Source: an uncultured Faecalibacterium sp. (GTDB lineage Bacteria; Bacillota; Clostridia; Oscillospirales; Ruminococcaceae). From it: 64,000 bases of DNA. Within the stretch, counting starts at the first letter, position 1. Each line of letters opens with the position of its first letter. A program made the translations under genes and the position numbers. The notes beneath the pieces are model-generated. The model saw only the letters and a list, made by a program, of their open reading frames with translations. It did no database searches and was not told the DNA's origin. The stretch spans positions 1 to 64,000 of the forward strand of contig CAKTGQ010000004.1 of the NCBI GenBank assembly GCA_934561555.1, written 5' to 3'. Positions 42,909 through 52,270 of this stretch are shown here, in pieces.

Positions 42909-43694
42909 TCAGTTATTTCCAGCTTTTCCCTGCCCAATACAGGCAAGCCCCATACCGCCGATGCAGCACAGTGCAAGACCGGAAAGCAGTTCCGGCAACA
43001 CCGCCGCCATGCCGCCGCCAAAGCCTGCTGCCAACAGCAGGAGTACCCGGGGCAGCTCCCAGCACAGACACAGACAAAAGGCTGCAAGCGCCGCTGCGTG
43101 CAGGGTGCGCCCGTTTTCCGGCCGGGGCAGATACAGTGTGCGCGCCAGCGCCGCCAGAAACAGCAGCGCCGCCATCTCCTGCCAGACCGCTGCTGTGGGC
43201 TGTACCCTGTGCCAGCTGGAGCTGTTCTCCATAAAGCGCATCAGCACGTTCCAATAGAACAGTGCACTGCCCGCAATGGCCAGCGGTAGACCGCCGCCGG
43301 GCGTTTTCCAGCCGTCCCGGCGTAGCCAGCTGCGCCCGAGATTGCTCAGCCACACGGCACAGGCTACCTCCAGCAGAATGCGCACAAAGTTGCTTACCGT
43401 ACCGGCGGCGAACACAAACTGTGCTGCACCGGCAGCCAGTATACACACCGCCCCGGCAAAGGCCAGCACGCCTGCCGCCGGGCGGCGGCTGCGCAGCGGC
43501 GTCTCAGGCAGCGGGCGGCTGCGCCCGGCCAGCACTGCGGCCAGCACCACAGCGCCCAAGGCAAGATACCGCCACCATACCGCGCCTGCGGTGCACAGAC
43601 CGGTGGCGGCGTCCGTAGCAAAGGCAAGGTCTGCACCGCGGCCAAGGCCAAGCAGTACGCAGAGCAGGACAACAACGAACTCTAACGATTCCAT
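42909..43694 (-). CDS. Hypothetical polytopic membrane protein
   Basis: 261 residues, Ala/Leu-rich with about seven hydrophobic segments (LEFVVVLLCVLLGLG, YLALGAVVLAAVLAG, AAGVLAFAGAVCILAAGAAQFVFA, EMAALLFLAALARTLYL, AALAAFCLCLCWELPRVLLLLAAGFGGG, LLSGLALCCIGGMGLACIG). No family recognised. Its start codon overlaps the citrate synthase stop region (43694), so it is probably co-transcribed and translationally coupled with that gene. Several overlapping frames exist because of the high GC; this one is preferred for its hydrophobic pattern and the junction with citrate synthase. Confidence 0.6.
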   Translation of the reverse strand: MESLEFVVVLLCVLLGLGRGADLAFATDAATGLCTAGAVWWRYLALGAVVLAAVLAGRSRPLPETPLRSRRPAAGVLAFAGAVCILAAGAAQFVFAAGTVSNFVRILLEVACAVWLSNLGRSWLRRDGWKTPGGGLPLAIAGSALFYWNVLMRFMENSSSWHRVQPTAAVWQEMAALLFLAALARTLYLPRPENGRTLHAAALAAFCLCLCWELPRVLLLLAAGFGGGMAAVLPELLSGLALCCIGGMGLACIGQGKAGNN

Positions 43695-45064
43695 TAACGC
43701 TCCTCGATGGGCTTATATTTCTGGCGCACGCCCAGATACTTGTAGGCCGGGCGGATGATCCGGTTGGCAAAGATCACTTCTTCCACCCGGTGTGCGCACC
43801 AGCCCGGCACACGGGCGATGGCAAACAGCGGGGTGTACAGATCCTCCGAGATGCCCAGCATGTTATAGATCAGGCCGCTGAACAGGTCCACGTTGGCACA
43901 CACCGGCTTGGAGCTGCCCTTTTCCTCGGCAAAGATGCCGGGCGCCAGCCGCTCGATGCTGCACAGCATGTTGTACTCTTCCTCAAAGCCTTTTTCATAG
44001 GCCAGATGCTTTGCGCGCTGCTTCAGGATGAGCTCACGGGGGTCGCTGATGGTATACACCGCATGACCCATGCCGTAGATCAGGCCGGAGCCGTCGCCCG
44101 CCTGCTTGCGCAGGATGCGGCGCAGATACTCGCGCACCTCATCGTCATCCTCCGGGTTCTCGACATGCTTGAGGATATCCTGCAGCTGGCGGTTGACCAT
44201 CAGGTTTGCACCGCCGTGCTTGGGGCCCTTCAACGCACCGATGGCCGCAGAGATAGCCGAGTAGGTGTCCGTACCGGAGGAGGACAGCACGCGGGTGGTA
44301 AAGGTGGAGCAGTTGCCGCCGCCGTGGTCTGCGTGCACCAGCAGGCACATATCCAGCAGCTTTGCCTCCTCGTGGGTGAACTTCTGATCCGGGCGGTAGG
44401 TGCTGAGGATGTGCTCTGCCGTGCTCTGGCCGGGCTTGGGCAGGTGGAAGAACATACTCTGCTTATCGTAGTAGCGGCGCTTCATCTGGTAAGCGTTCAC
44501 CATCATGGTGGGCATACTGGCGATCAGGTTGATGCTCTGGTTCAGGATGTTCTCAAGGCTCAGATCCTCGGCGCGGTCGTCGTAGGAGTACAGGCCCAGC
44601 ACACAGCGCTGCATCTTGTTCATGATATTGGGCGAGGGGGCGTTCATGGTGTCCATGAAGCCGTCCGGCAGGGCGCGGGACTCTGCCAGAATCTCGCAGA
44701 AATCGTCCAGCTGCTCCCGGGTGGGCAGACTGCCGAACAACAGCAGCCAGATCACTTCCTCAAACACGAAGCGGTCGTTGCGGTAAGCCTCGTCCACGAT
44801 CTCGTTGATGTTGACGCCCCGGTAGATCAGCTTGCCGGGGGTGGGGATCACATGACCCTCCTGATCCTTTTTGTAGCCCACAACGTCACAGACGTTGGTC
44901 AGGCCGGCCAGCACGCCGGTGCCATCCGGGTTGCGCAGGCCGCGCTTGACCCCCAGCCGCTCGCTGGTCTCCGGGTCGATGTAGTTGTTTGCGATGTACT
45001 CCTCGCACAGGGTACGCATGGTCGTCGGGTCCAGCGTTGCCACTTCTGCGTGTGCAAAGTTCAT
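43694..45064 (-). CDS. gltA: Citrate synthase
   Basis: 456 residues. Family blocks: GKLIYRGVNINEIVDEAYRNDRFVFEEVIWLLLFGSLPT, HADHGGGNCSTFTTRVLSSSGTDTYSAISAAIGALKGPKHGGANLMV (catalytic His in KHGGAN), GLIYGMGHAVYTISDPRELIL (second His and Asp in the GxGHxVY...DPR block), then NVDLFSGLIYNMLGISEDLYTPLFAIARVPGWCAHRVEE (Arg). It condenses acetyl-CoA and oxaloacetate, here probably for glutamate synthesis in an anaerobe with an incomplete cycle. Start ATG behind AGGAG; a promoter with correct spacing lies about 80 bases upstream. Confidence 0.96.
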   Translation of the reverse strand: MNFAHAEVATLDPTTMRTLCEEYIANNYIDPETSERLGVKRGLRNPDGTGVLAGLTNVCDVVGYKKDQEGHVIPTPGKLIYRGVNINEIVDEAYRNDRFVFEEVIWLLLFGSLPTREQLDDFCEILAESRALPDGFMDTMNAPSPNIMNKMQRCVLGLYSYDDRAEDLSLENILNQSINLIASMPTMMVNAYQMKRRYYDKQSMFFHLPKPGQSTAEHILSTYRPDQKFTHEEAKLLDMCLLVHADHGGGNCSTFTTRVLSSSGTDTYSAISAAIGALKGPKHGGANLMVNRQLQDILKHVENPEDDDEVREYLRRILRKQAGDGSGLIYGMGHAVYTISDPRELILKQRAKHLAYEKGFEEEYNMLCSIERLAPGIFAEEKGSSKPVCANVDLFSGLIYNMLGISEDLYTPLFAIARVPGWCAHRVEEVIFANRIIRPAYKYLGVRQKYKPIEER

Positions 45065-45140
45065 AGGAGTGCTCCTTTCCGTCTCTTACTTTTTATACTT
45101 TCCGATCCCGTCCATCCTACTCTCTGATGGACATACTTTT

Positions 45141-45169
45141 ATAATATCGCTTTTGTGAAGTAAATTCAA
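45141..45169 (-). promoter_or_regulatory. Sigma-A-type promoter of the citrate synthase gene
   Basis: On the minus strand TTGAAT and TATTAT with a 17-base spacer, about 75 bases from the start codon. Confidence 0.65.
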
Positions 45170-45296
45170 GCGCTAAGTGTGCACTTCTCACCGCAAAGCG
45201 CAAAAATGCCGGTTTTCCTCTGCGCATTTCCCGCCGGTTTGCACGCTGCCGGGCGTATGATGTACCCAAAGCTTGCGTTCCGGGAGGAGGTCTAGT

Positions 45297-46310
45297 ATGA
45301 AACGTTCCTTTTTGCTGCTGTGCGCCGTTCTGCTGGTGCTGGGCTGCGCACTGCCGTGTGCCGCCTACCGTCTTGCCCGCATGACCCTTGCGCAGAGTGC
45401 TGCCTCGTCCGCAGCAGAAGCTTCCTCTGCCACTGCGGAGAAAAGCAGCGAGCAAGCCTCCTCCCCCGCTGACACGACCGCCACCGTCTGCTTTACGGAT
45501 CAGAGCACCGGGCAGACGGTGGAGCTGCCGCTGCGGGAATATCTCATCGGAGCCGTTGCCGCCGAGATGCCGGTCAGCTGGCCGGACGAAGCGCTGAAGG
45601 CGCAGGCGGTGGCGGCGCACAGCTATGCCCTTTACCGCCGGGATCACAGCACCGAGGAAAACGGCGCATGGTTCACCGCAGACCCCGCCCGGCGGCAGGG
45701 CTGTCTGACCGATGCAGTGCTGCACAGCTACTGGGGCACCGCTTACGCAGCCAACTACGCCCGGCTTTCCGCGCTGGTGGATGCAGTACAGACACAGGTG
45801 CTGTATTATGGGGACGCCCCCGCCGGGACAAGCTACTTTGCCATGTCCAATGGCCGCACCGAGGCCAGCGAGAACGTCTGGGGCACTGCCCTGCCCTATC
45901 TTGTACCGGTGGACAGCAGCACCGACACCGCCGCCGACAACTATGAATACACACTGAACCTTTCCGCTGCCCAATTACAACAGCTGCTGGCGGAGCGGCT
46001 GGGCATCGCCGCTGACCTCTCTCAACAGGCGCAGTGGTTCGGCACACCGGTGCTCACCCCTTCCGGCTATGTGGACAGCCTGCCGGTCTGCGGGCAGACG
46101 GTACAGGGCACCGCCCTGCGCAAGGCGCTGGGGCTGCGCAGCGCCTGCTTTACGGTGGTCTGCCAGAGCGGAACCTTCTCCTTTACCACAAGGGGCTACG
46201 GACACGGCGTAGGCATGAGCCAGTGGGGTGCAAAGGCGCTGGCAGAGCAGGGCGCAGACTACCGCGCCATCCTGGCGCACTATTACCCCGACACGGAACT
46301 GCGGGGGTAA
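45297..46310 (+). CDS. spoIID: SpoIID/LytB-domain secreted protein
   Basis: 337 residues. N-terminal signal or anchor helix (RSFLLLCAVLLVLGCALPCAA), a serine/alanine-rich linker, then the SpoIID domain: VELPLREYLIGAVAAEMPVSWPDEALKAQAVAAHSYALYRR, and the conserved end FTTRGYGHGVGMSQWGAKALAEQGADYRAILAHYYPDTEL. SpoIID is a lytic transglycosylase needed for engulfment in spore formers; relatives persist in non-sporing Clostridia as wall-remodelling enzymes. Start chosen at the ATG with GGAGGAGG 6 bases upstream. Convergent with the next gene, with a shared terminator hairpin. Confidence 0.9.
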   Translation: MKRSFLLLCAVLLVLGCALPCAAYRLARMTLAQSAASSAAEASSATAEKSSEQASSPADTTATVCFTDQSTGQTVELPLREYLIGAVAAEMPVSWPDEALKAQAVAAHSYALYRRDHSTEENGAWFTADPARRQGCLTDAVLHSYWGTAYAANYARLSALVDAVQTQVLYYGDAPAGTSYFAMSNGRTEASENVWGTALPYLVPVDSSTDTAADNYEYTLNLSAAQLQQLLAERLGIAADLSQQAQWFGTPVLTPSGYVDSLPVCGQTVQGTALRKALGLRSACFTVVCQSGTFSFTTRGYGHGVGMSQWGAKALAEQGADYRAILAHYYPDTELRG

Positions 46311-46396
46311 TAGCGGCAGAACAAAGACGATTTTGAATAACCTGCGGGTGGTTCGGAACTACTTTTTTCACAGAAAAATTCCTAAGTTACGCAAAT

Positions 46397-46430
46397 GGAG
46401 CCGCTGCACGTTGTTTTGTGCAGCGGCTCC
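46397..46430. terminator. Bidirectional terminator between convergent genes
   Basis: GGAGCCGCTGCAC pairs perfectly with GTGCAGCGGCTCC around an 8-base loop; a T-rich run follows on the plus strand. It separates the SpoIID-like and C39-like genes. Confidence 0.8.
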
Positions 46431-46446
46431 AAATTATATCTTTTTA

Positions 46447-47511
46447 TTAGCCGAACAGCTGTGCGAACCAGCTTACGGTGGTCTCGGCGGCGGTCTCTAC
46501 CGTGGTCTCCATCTGCTGGACCGTCTGCTGCAGCTTGGTGCCCTCGGTATCCTTGACCGACCAATACGTCTGGGTGCTGTTTGCACTGCCGGACACCGTG
46601 AAATCCGAGGCAAAGCACAGGCTCTCGCCCGCAGAGTCCGTCACCAGCACCATGTAGGTGTAGCTGCCCTCCGGCAGCTCGCCAAAGCGGATCTGGCTGT
46701 CCAGCGTGTTCAGAGAAAAAGCGGCAGCGTTCACCTGCGCCGCCGCACTCTGCACGGTCTGGTCTGCCGCATCCAGAACAGCCACCTGCACACTGGTCAG
46801 GGTGGTGCCGCTGGCACTGTTGGCCGTACCGGTCAGTGCCATGCCGCTGCCGGTGCGAAGATTCACCGGGTAGCGCACACCCTCCAGCCGCAGACCGTCG
46901 GCCTGTGCCGCCACGCTGTTGTGATCTGCGGTGACATACCAGTAGCAGGAGGCTCTGGCAATGGACACGCTGGAGCTGGTAATGGGGATACGTCCGTAGC
47001 CGATGTTCCCCGCCGGGTCAGAGCAATAGAAAATACCGTTGGTGTAGTCGGTCAGCAGCACCGCATGGGGCTGGGTACGGTCGTAGAGGACAATGCCCTC
47101 CGGGTGCTGCTCCAGCAGGGAGATCAGCACCGCCGTTTTGCTTTGCAGGCTGGAGGGCAGGGTGGCGTAGCCCACCTGCATCTCCTTATATGTAAAGCTG
47201 TGTGCAAGGCCGTTGGCCCATGCTGTGGAGCGCACACTGTTCTCGGTCACGTTCGTCCAGTCGCTCAGCCCGTCAAAGTAGGCACGGCGGCGCAGCATCA
47301 TGGCTGCAGAAGCCAGTGTACAGGTGCCGCCCCGGCTCTGCTTGAAGTAGAAACCTGCATCCACATTCAGGTCCACTGCCAGTGCAGCGGGCAGACAGGT
47401 AAACAGGAAAGCAAGGCTCAATATCAGGGTCAGCAATCGTTTTTTCAGGGCGTGCGGTGCGGTGGTATTCACGGTTCGGTATTTCCTTTCTTGTTTCTTT
47501 GCGGATCTCAT
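46447..47511 (-). CDS. Secreted C39-like papain-fold protein
   Basis: 354 residues. Signal peptide about residues 22-45 (LLTLILSLAFLFTCLPAALA). Mature part begins VDLNVDAGFYFKQSRGGTCTLASAAMMLRRRA, with a catalytic Cys candidate at 64, and has His in TQPHAVLLTDY and Asp in YCSDPAG further on: the Cys-His-Asp order of the peptidase C39-like family. Residues about 225-320 look like an Ig/Y_Y_Y-type beta domain (AQVNAAAFSLNTLDSQIRFGELPEGSYTYMVLVTDSAG). It probably acts outside the cell as a protease or transglutaminase-like enzyme; the substrate is unknown. A good promoter lies upstream. Confidence 0.8.
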   Translation of the reverse strand: MRSAKKQERKYRTVNTTAPHALKKRLLTLILSLAFLFTCLPAALAVDLNVDAGFYFKQSRGGTCTLASAAMMLRRRAYFDGLSDWTNVTENSVRSTAWANGLAHSFTYKEMQVGYATLPSSLQSKTAVLISLLEQHPEGIVLYDRTQPHAVLLTDYTNGIFYCSDPAGNIGYGRIPITSSSVSIARASCYWYVTADHNSVAAQADGLRLEGVRYPVNLRTGSGMALTGTANSASGTTLTSVQVAVLDAADQTVQSAAAQVNAAAFSLNTLDSQIRFGELPEGSYTYMVLVTDSAGESLCFASDFTVSGSANSTQTYWSVKDTEGTKLQQTVQQMETTVETAAETTVSWFAQLFG

Positions 47512-47529
47512 AGGGATCTACCGCTACAA

Positions 47530-47558
47530 AGTATACCAGCCTGTAATCTTTTTGTAAA
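47530..47558 (-). promoter_or_regulatory. Promoter of the C39-like gene
   Basis: On the minus strand TTTACA, 17 bases, TATACT, just upstream of the start region. The 570-bp gap to the divergent pectinolytic gene also contains the palindrome at 47852. Confidence 0.6.
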
Positions 47559-47851
47559 CAATTCTCCGTCTTTTTTCTCAATATCAACACGATTAGGGGA
47601 TATCCGTTGTTGTCTTTTCACAAATTTTTCTGCAATATTCCACGCATTTGACAAAGTTTCGTCCTACCCACCGCACAACTGTGAAAATATATTTCTTTTT
47701 TGCCCGGTGTACAGAGCACAAAAAGGTCGGCAGCCCTGCGCATTCGTCCCGGCATTTCACAAAACAATTCCCGCTCTAAGCCATGCAGCAGTCCGCCTAT
47801 CATTATCTGCCGCAGTCGGGGCAGTAAATGTCTCCTATTTTCCAAAATTCA

Positions 47852-47863
47852 TATACTAGTATA
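47852..47863. promoter_or_regulatory. Palindrome resembling a GntR-type operator
   Basis: TATACTAGTATA is a perfect 12-bp dyad followed by CAAGT, close to the (A)CTTGTATACTAGTATACAAGT pattern bound by HutC-subfamily GntR regulators. It lies about 220 bases upstream of the pectinolytic gene and about 340 bases upstream of the divergent C39-like gene. Which gene it serves is not clear. Confidence 0.4.
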
Positions 47864-48079
47864 CAAGTTCAGAGCGATCGTCTGCCCTATTTCGCCGCTG
47901 TTTATCGGCATTCTGCCCAATAATGCCTTAAAAAGTTTATATCAAACGCCAAAATTGTTTTATTTTGCCAAGTCTTTCTTGTAAAATTGTGAAATCCATG
48001 TTAACTTGAATACAACATTGTGCGCACTGGCACAGATAAGCTCGTGTCCTGCGGCGCATAGAAAAAAAGGAGAGCACAC

Positions 48080-51000
48080 ATGAGAAAAGCAAAACAAAGC
48101 ATCCGGCGCACTGTGGCCGGGCTGCTGGCAGGTGCGCTGCTGCTGGGCATGACACCGCTTGCCGCATTTGCAGAGGACAGCACCTCTGCAAACGGCTGGC
48201 AGTTCAAGGCCTTCGGCACCTCCGCAGCAGCAGAGGTCAACACCCTTGCAGAGGGTGCAGACATCCACAGCAAAGTCACCCTGAACGCCTGCACCGTCAA
48301 GGAGGACGGCACCATCAACAAAAAGGGCGGCAAGTTTGTTGCCGACTCCCCTGCCGATGGCCTTTCCTTCTACTACACCACCATCGACCCCACCAAGGAA
48401 AACTTCTACCTGCAAGCCGATGTGACCATCGACTACATCAACCCCGCCCCGGACGGACAGGAGGGCTTTGCGCTGATGCTGCGCGATAGCCTGAGCGGCT
48501 CCGGCAGCTACTTCTCCAACCAGATCTCGGTCGCCGGTACCAAGCTCCCGCTGGACGGCGTAGAGATCAAGGATGCCGTGGGTGTGCGCAGCTACACCGG
48601 CATCATCTCCAACGAGACCGCAGCCTCCAACGAGGTCAAGGCCACTCGCGCCGCCTTCAGCAGCCAGACCATCAAGCAGGGCGACACCTACCGCGTCAGT
48701 CTGACCAAGACCAGCAACAGCTACGTTGCCACCCAGTACGCCATCAATGCGGACGGTACCACTGGCGCGGTCATCGGCTCTTCCACCCTGTATATCCCGG
48801 CAAAGAGCAGCACCGCCACCAGTGTTTCCAAGTATGCTGAGCTGGACGACCCCATGACCGTGCAGGAGGCAAACAAGGCTTATCTGGGCTTTGCAGCTGC
48901 CCGCGGCATGAACGTGACCTTCTCCAACATCACCTACACCACCAGTGCATGGAATGCCTCGGAGTGGACCTTGCAGCCCACCAGCTACATCGCCCCGGTG
49001 TACCAGATTACCAGCCCCTCCACCTGCACTGGCAGCAGCTACGCACTGGCTTTCAAGGCCAATGCGGACGGCACCGCCAAGGTGTACGCCAACGGCAAGC
49101 TTGTGGACAAGGATCTGACCGTCAAGGCCGGCGAGACCCTGACCCGGAGCTACACCGTGACCCGCGACACCACCTTTAAGGTGGTGTTCACCCCGGACAA
49201 GAACTATATTATCAGCGCCTTTGAGAAGCTGAGCAGCTACAAGGCCGCCACCATTGAAAAGAAGGTCTCGCTGCGGGCACTGGGCGCAAACGGTGTCATC
49301 GTGGTCACCCCGGACGGCAGCGCTGCCCATAACGGCACCAGCGCTGCGGACGCCGTAGACCTGCAGACCGCACTGAACTACGCCGCCGCAGGCCAGACCA
49401 TTCAGCTGGCAGGCGGCACCTACACCCTGACCGGTGAGCTGAAGGTAGAGCGCGGCCGTGACGGCACCGCCGAGGCTCCCATCACCCTGACTACCGCAGA
49501 CGGCAGCTACGCCACGCTGGACTTTGGCGGCGTGGGCACCGGTTTCAGCGTCTGGGGCAACTACTGGAACATCAGCAAGCTGAACATCACCAACACCAAG
49601 GACGGTGCTAAGGGCATGCAGCTGGCCGGCAGCCATTGCGTGCTGGAGCAGATGAACTTCTACAACAACGGCAACACCGGCTTGCAGGTCTCCGGCCTGT
49701 CTACGGACAATAAGGCTCTGTGGCCCAGCTACAACACCATCAAGAACTGCACCGCCATGAACAACGCCGACCGCGCCATGGAGGATGCCGATGGTTTTGC
49801 CGCCAAGCTGACCACCGGCGAGGGCAATGTGTTTGACGGCTGCATCGCCGCCTACAACGCCGACGACGGCTGGGACCTGTTCGCCAAGGCTGCAACCGGC
49901 TCCATCGGCTCTGTCACCATCCAGAACTGCGTTGCCTACAAAAACGGCTACCTGATGCTGGCCGCAGAGCCGGTCAAGAAGCAGCCGCTGCAGTTCCCCA
50001 CTGTTACCTGCGACGCAAACGGCAACCTGAGCTTCAGCAATGTCGCCGCCACTGTCGAGGCAGGCAACGGCAACGGCTTCAAGATGGGCGGCACCAACCT
50101 GCCCGGCAACCACAAGCTGCTGAACTCCATCTCCTACGACAACGCCGCCAAGGGCATCGATTCCAACTCCTGCCCGGACGTGAAGGTGTACAACTCCACC
50201 TCCTACAACAACGAGGGCTACAACGTTGCACTGTACACCGGCAACAAGTCTGCCGTGACCGACTACGCCGCTGATGGCGTCCTCTCCTTCCGCAAGGGCA
50301 CGGACGGCAAGGAGCAGCTGGCGCTCCAGAGCCAGAGCAGCACCGCTGTCTACGGCCCGGACAACTTCTATTGGGATGCCGAGACCCAGACCAGCCACAA
50401 CAAGTCCACCAACACCGTTACCGTGAAGGAGAGCTGGTTCCAGAGTCTGGATACCTCCGTTGCACCCACCCGCAACGCAGACGGCAGCATTGATATGCAC
50501 GGTCTGCTGCTGCTCTCCGCCGAGGGTCTGGCTGCCACCGATGCCGGTGCGCGCGGCGCTGTCTGGGGTCAGGCAGAAGCCGCCAAGGCCACCTTCTGGG
50601 TGGTGGGCGACTCCACCGTCTCCCCCTTCAACGACAGCTACTACCTCCCCCGCGAGGGCTACGGCGAGGAACTTGAGAACTACTTCCACGCCAACGTCTA
50701 CAATCTGGCCGTTTCCGGCGCATCCAGCAAGGACTTTACCGGCATGGCCAACTACACCACCCTGCTGAAGGGCTCCGACACGGTACCCGCACTGGGCGAT
50801 GCCGCCGGGGACAAGTTCCTGCTCATCGGCTTTGGCCACAACGATGAAAAGACCGAGCCTGCCCGCTACACTAACCCCAACGGCGACTACAAGACTGAGG
50901 GTTCCTTTGCTAACAGCCTTTACGTCAACTACATCCAGCCCGCACTGGAGCGCGGCGTTATTCCCGTGGTGTGCACCCCCATTGCCCGCCTGACCGAGGC

Positions 51001-52132
51001 GAACAACAAGGCCAGCTATGACGGTGCTTCCGGCCACAAGACCACCACCGTCACCATCGGCGATGCCGTCTATGAGGGCGGCGACTACGCACAGGCCATC
51101 CGGGATATGTGCAGCGAGCTGCACCTCATCTGCGTGGACCTGACCGATGCCACCATCAACGAAAACATCGCCATGGGCAAAAAGGCGCAGTACACCCACA
51201 GCTTTACCGGTGCAAAGGTCGACAAGCGCGGCAAACTCTCCCCCACCGGCCTTGACCTGACCCACACCAACAGCTACGGCGCAAAGCTGAACGCATGGCT
51301 CATTGCCCAGCTTACTGCCGATACCCCGCTGGGCGCTTACAACCGGAACAAGGCAAAGCCCACCTACAAGCAGTTCTACGGCGATGCCGCAAACCCGGAC
51401 TATGTGCCTTCCAGCTACGCCGCACCCACCCAGACCAGCAAGCTGTGGCCTGCCTTTACCGATGCCAACGGCACGGTGTGGAACGGCTCTGTCTTCGGCA
51501 ATGTGGGCGGTGACGACAAGATCTTCGGCGGCGATTTCACCGCCGCTGTCGATGGCCAGAACATCACGCTGGGCGTTGCCAACAACCGCGGCAAGGTCGC
51601 ATCCACGGTGGACGGCCTGATGATGTACTACGTCCAGCTGCCCGCCGGCACCAACTTCACCCTGACCGCCAAGGCCACCGTGAACAAGCTTGCCAAGAAC
51701 AATCAGGTCTCCTTCGGCCTGATGGCGCGCGATGAGATGTACGTTGACACCAGCATCTCCGACCCCATGGGCGATTATGTGGCCGTGGGCACCCGGAATC
51801 AGGGCGCTGTCAACTGCTTCGGCCGCAAGAGCGGTGCGCTATACGACGGCCCCGCCGCAACCGTGAAGTACGGTGCAGGCGATACCGTAGACCTGAAGCT
51901 CGTGGGCACTGCCGATGGCTTCACCCTGACCTACGGCGACAACGAGACCGCTTCTGCCGGTTTCGACTACGCCCTGACCGCTGTGGATTCTGATTACATC
52001 TATGTCGGCTTCTACGTTGCCCGCAACGCTAACGTCACCTTCAGTGATGTGCAGCTGACCACCAGCGGCGTCTCCTCCGGTTCCCCGCTCAAGGCCGCAT
52101 GGAACCGCATTGTCAGCATCTTCCCCTTCTGA
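48080..52132 (+). CDS. Secreted multidomain pectinolytic protein: PL9-like lyase plus CE12-like acetylesterase
   Basis: 1350 residues. Signal peptide (TVAGLLAGALLLGMTPLAAFA, about 11-31). Residues about 37-290: beta-sandwich module. About 400-830: right-handed parallel beta-helix of the pectate lyase 9 type, with MEDADGFAAKLTTGEGNVFDGCIAAYNADDGWDLFAK (about 567-604), whose acidic residues bind calcium in PL9 enzymes. About 838-1110: SGNH/GDSL esterase of the rhamnogalacturonan acetylesterase kind (FWVVGDSTVSPF, block I Ser; LIGFGHNDE, block III; DLTHTNSYGA, block V Asp and His). About 1140-1335: a second copy of the N-terminal module. It would deacetylate and cut pectin outside the cell. No wall anchor is seen. 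ATG behind AAGGAG. Confidence 0.88.
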   Translation: MRKAKQSIRRTVAGLLAGALLLGMTPLAAFAEDSTSANGWQFKAFGTSAAAEVNTLAEGADIHSKVTLNACTVKEDGTINKKGGKFVADSPADGLSFYYTTIDPTKENFYLQADVTIDYINPAPDGQEGFALMLRDSLSGSGSYFSNQISVAGTKLPLDGVEIKDAVGVRSYTGIISNETAASNEVKATRAAFSSQTIKQGDTYRVSLTKTSNSYVATQYAINADGTTGAVIGSSTLYIPAKSSTATSVSKYAELDDPMTVQEANKAYLGFAAARGMNVTFSNITYTTSAWNASEWTLQPTSYIAPVYQITSPSTCTGSSYALAFKANADGTAKVYANGKLVDKDLTVKAGETLTRSYTVTRDTTFKVVFTPDKNYIISAFEKLSSYKAATIEKKVSLRALGANGVIVVTPDGSAAHNGTSAADAVDLQTALNYAAAGQTIQLAGGTYTLTGELKVERGRDGTAEAPITLTTADGSYATLDFGGVGTGFSVWGNYWNISKLNITNTKDGAKGMQLAGSHCVLEQMNFYNNGNTGLQVSGLSTDNKALWPSYNTIKNCTAMNNADRAMEDADGFAAKLTTGEGNVFDGCIAAYNADDGWDLFAKAATGSIGSVTIQNCVAYKNGYLMLAAEPVKKQPLQFPTVTCDANGNLSFSNVAATVEAGNGNGFKMGGTNLPGNHKLLNSISYDNAAKGIDSNSCPDVKVYNSTSYNNEGYNVALYTGNKSAVTDYAADGVLSFRKGTDGKEQLALQSQSSTAVYGPDNFYWDAETQTSHNKSTNTVTVKESWFQSLDTSVAPTRNADGSIDMHGLLLLSAEGLAATDAGARGAVWGQAEAAKATFWVVGDSTVSPFNDSYYLPREGYGEELENYFHANVYNLAVSGASSKDFTGMANYTTLLKGSDTVPALGDAAGDKFLLIGFGHNDEKTEPARYTNPNGDYKTEGSFANSLYVNYIQPALERGVIPVVCTPIARLTEANNKASYDGASGHKTTTVTIGDAVYEGGDYAQAIRDMCSELHLICVDLTDATINENIAMGKKAQYTHSFTGAKVDKRGKLSPTGLDLTHTNSYGAKLNAWLIAQLTADTPLGAYNRNKAKPTYKQFYGDAANPDYVPSSYAAPTQTSKLWPAFTDANGTVWNGSVFGNVGGDDKIFGGDFTAAVDGQNITLGVANNRGKVASTVDGLMMYYVQLPAGTNFTLTAKATVNKLAKNNQVSFGLMARDEMYVDTSISDPMGDYVAVGTRNQGAVNCFGRKSGALYDGPAATVKYGAGDTVDLKLVGTADGFTLTYGDNETASAGFDYALTAVDSDYIYVGFYVARNANVTFSDVQLTTSGVSSGSPLKAAWNRIVSIFPF

Positions 52133-52169
52133 GTAAGGCGAAACCTGCCGCATAACCACTGAAAACAGA

Positions 52170-52222
52170 AACCCGGGACCTTCTTGAGCCCTTGCGGCTC
52201 CGAAAAGGTTCCGGGTTTTTTG
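52170..52222 (+). terminator. Intrinsic terminator of the pectinolytic gene
   Basis: ACCCGGGACCTT pairs with AAGGTTCCGGGT (one mismatch) around a long loop, followed by TTTTTTG. About 40 bases after the stop codon. Confidence 0.75.
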
Positions 52223-52270
52223 CGATCTTTTTTCAGTGAGCTATTGCCCGCCGACCATACTGCTTTTCAC

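Noticed and set aside
43790..45127. 445-codon open frame on the plus strand
   Set aside because: Antisense shadow of citrate synthase; composition (His/Val/Gly-rich) and lack of motifs mark it as an artefact of codon bias.
47960..51265. 1101-codon open frame on the minus strand
   Set aside because: It is the antisense of the pectinolytic gene. Its Gly/Val-rich low-complexity product reflects the GC-rich codon bias of the real gene, with no domain or ribosome binding site.
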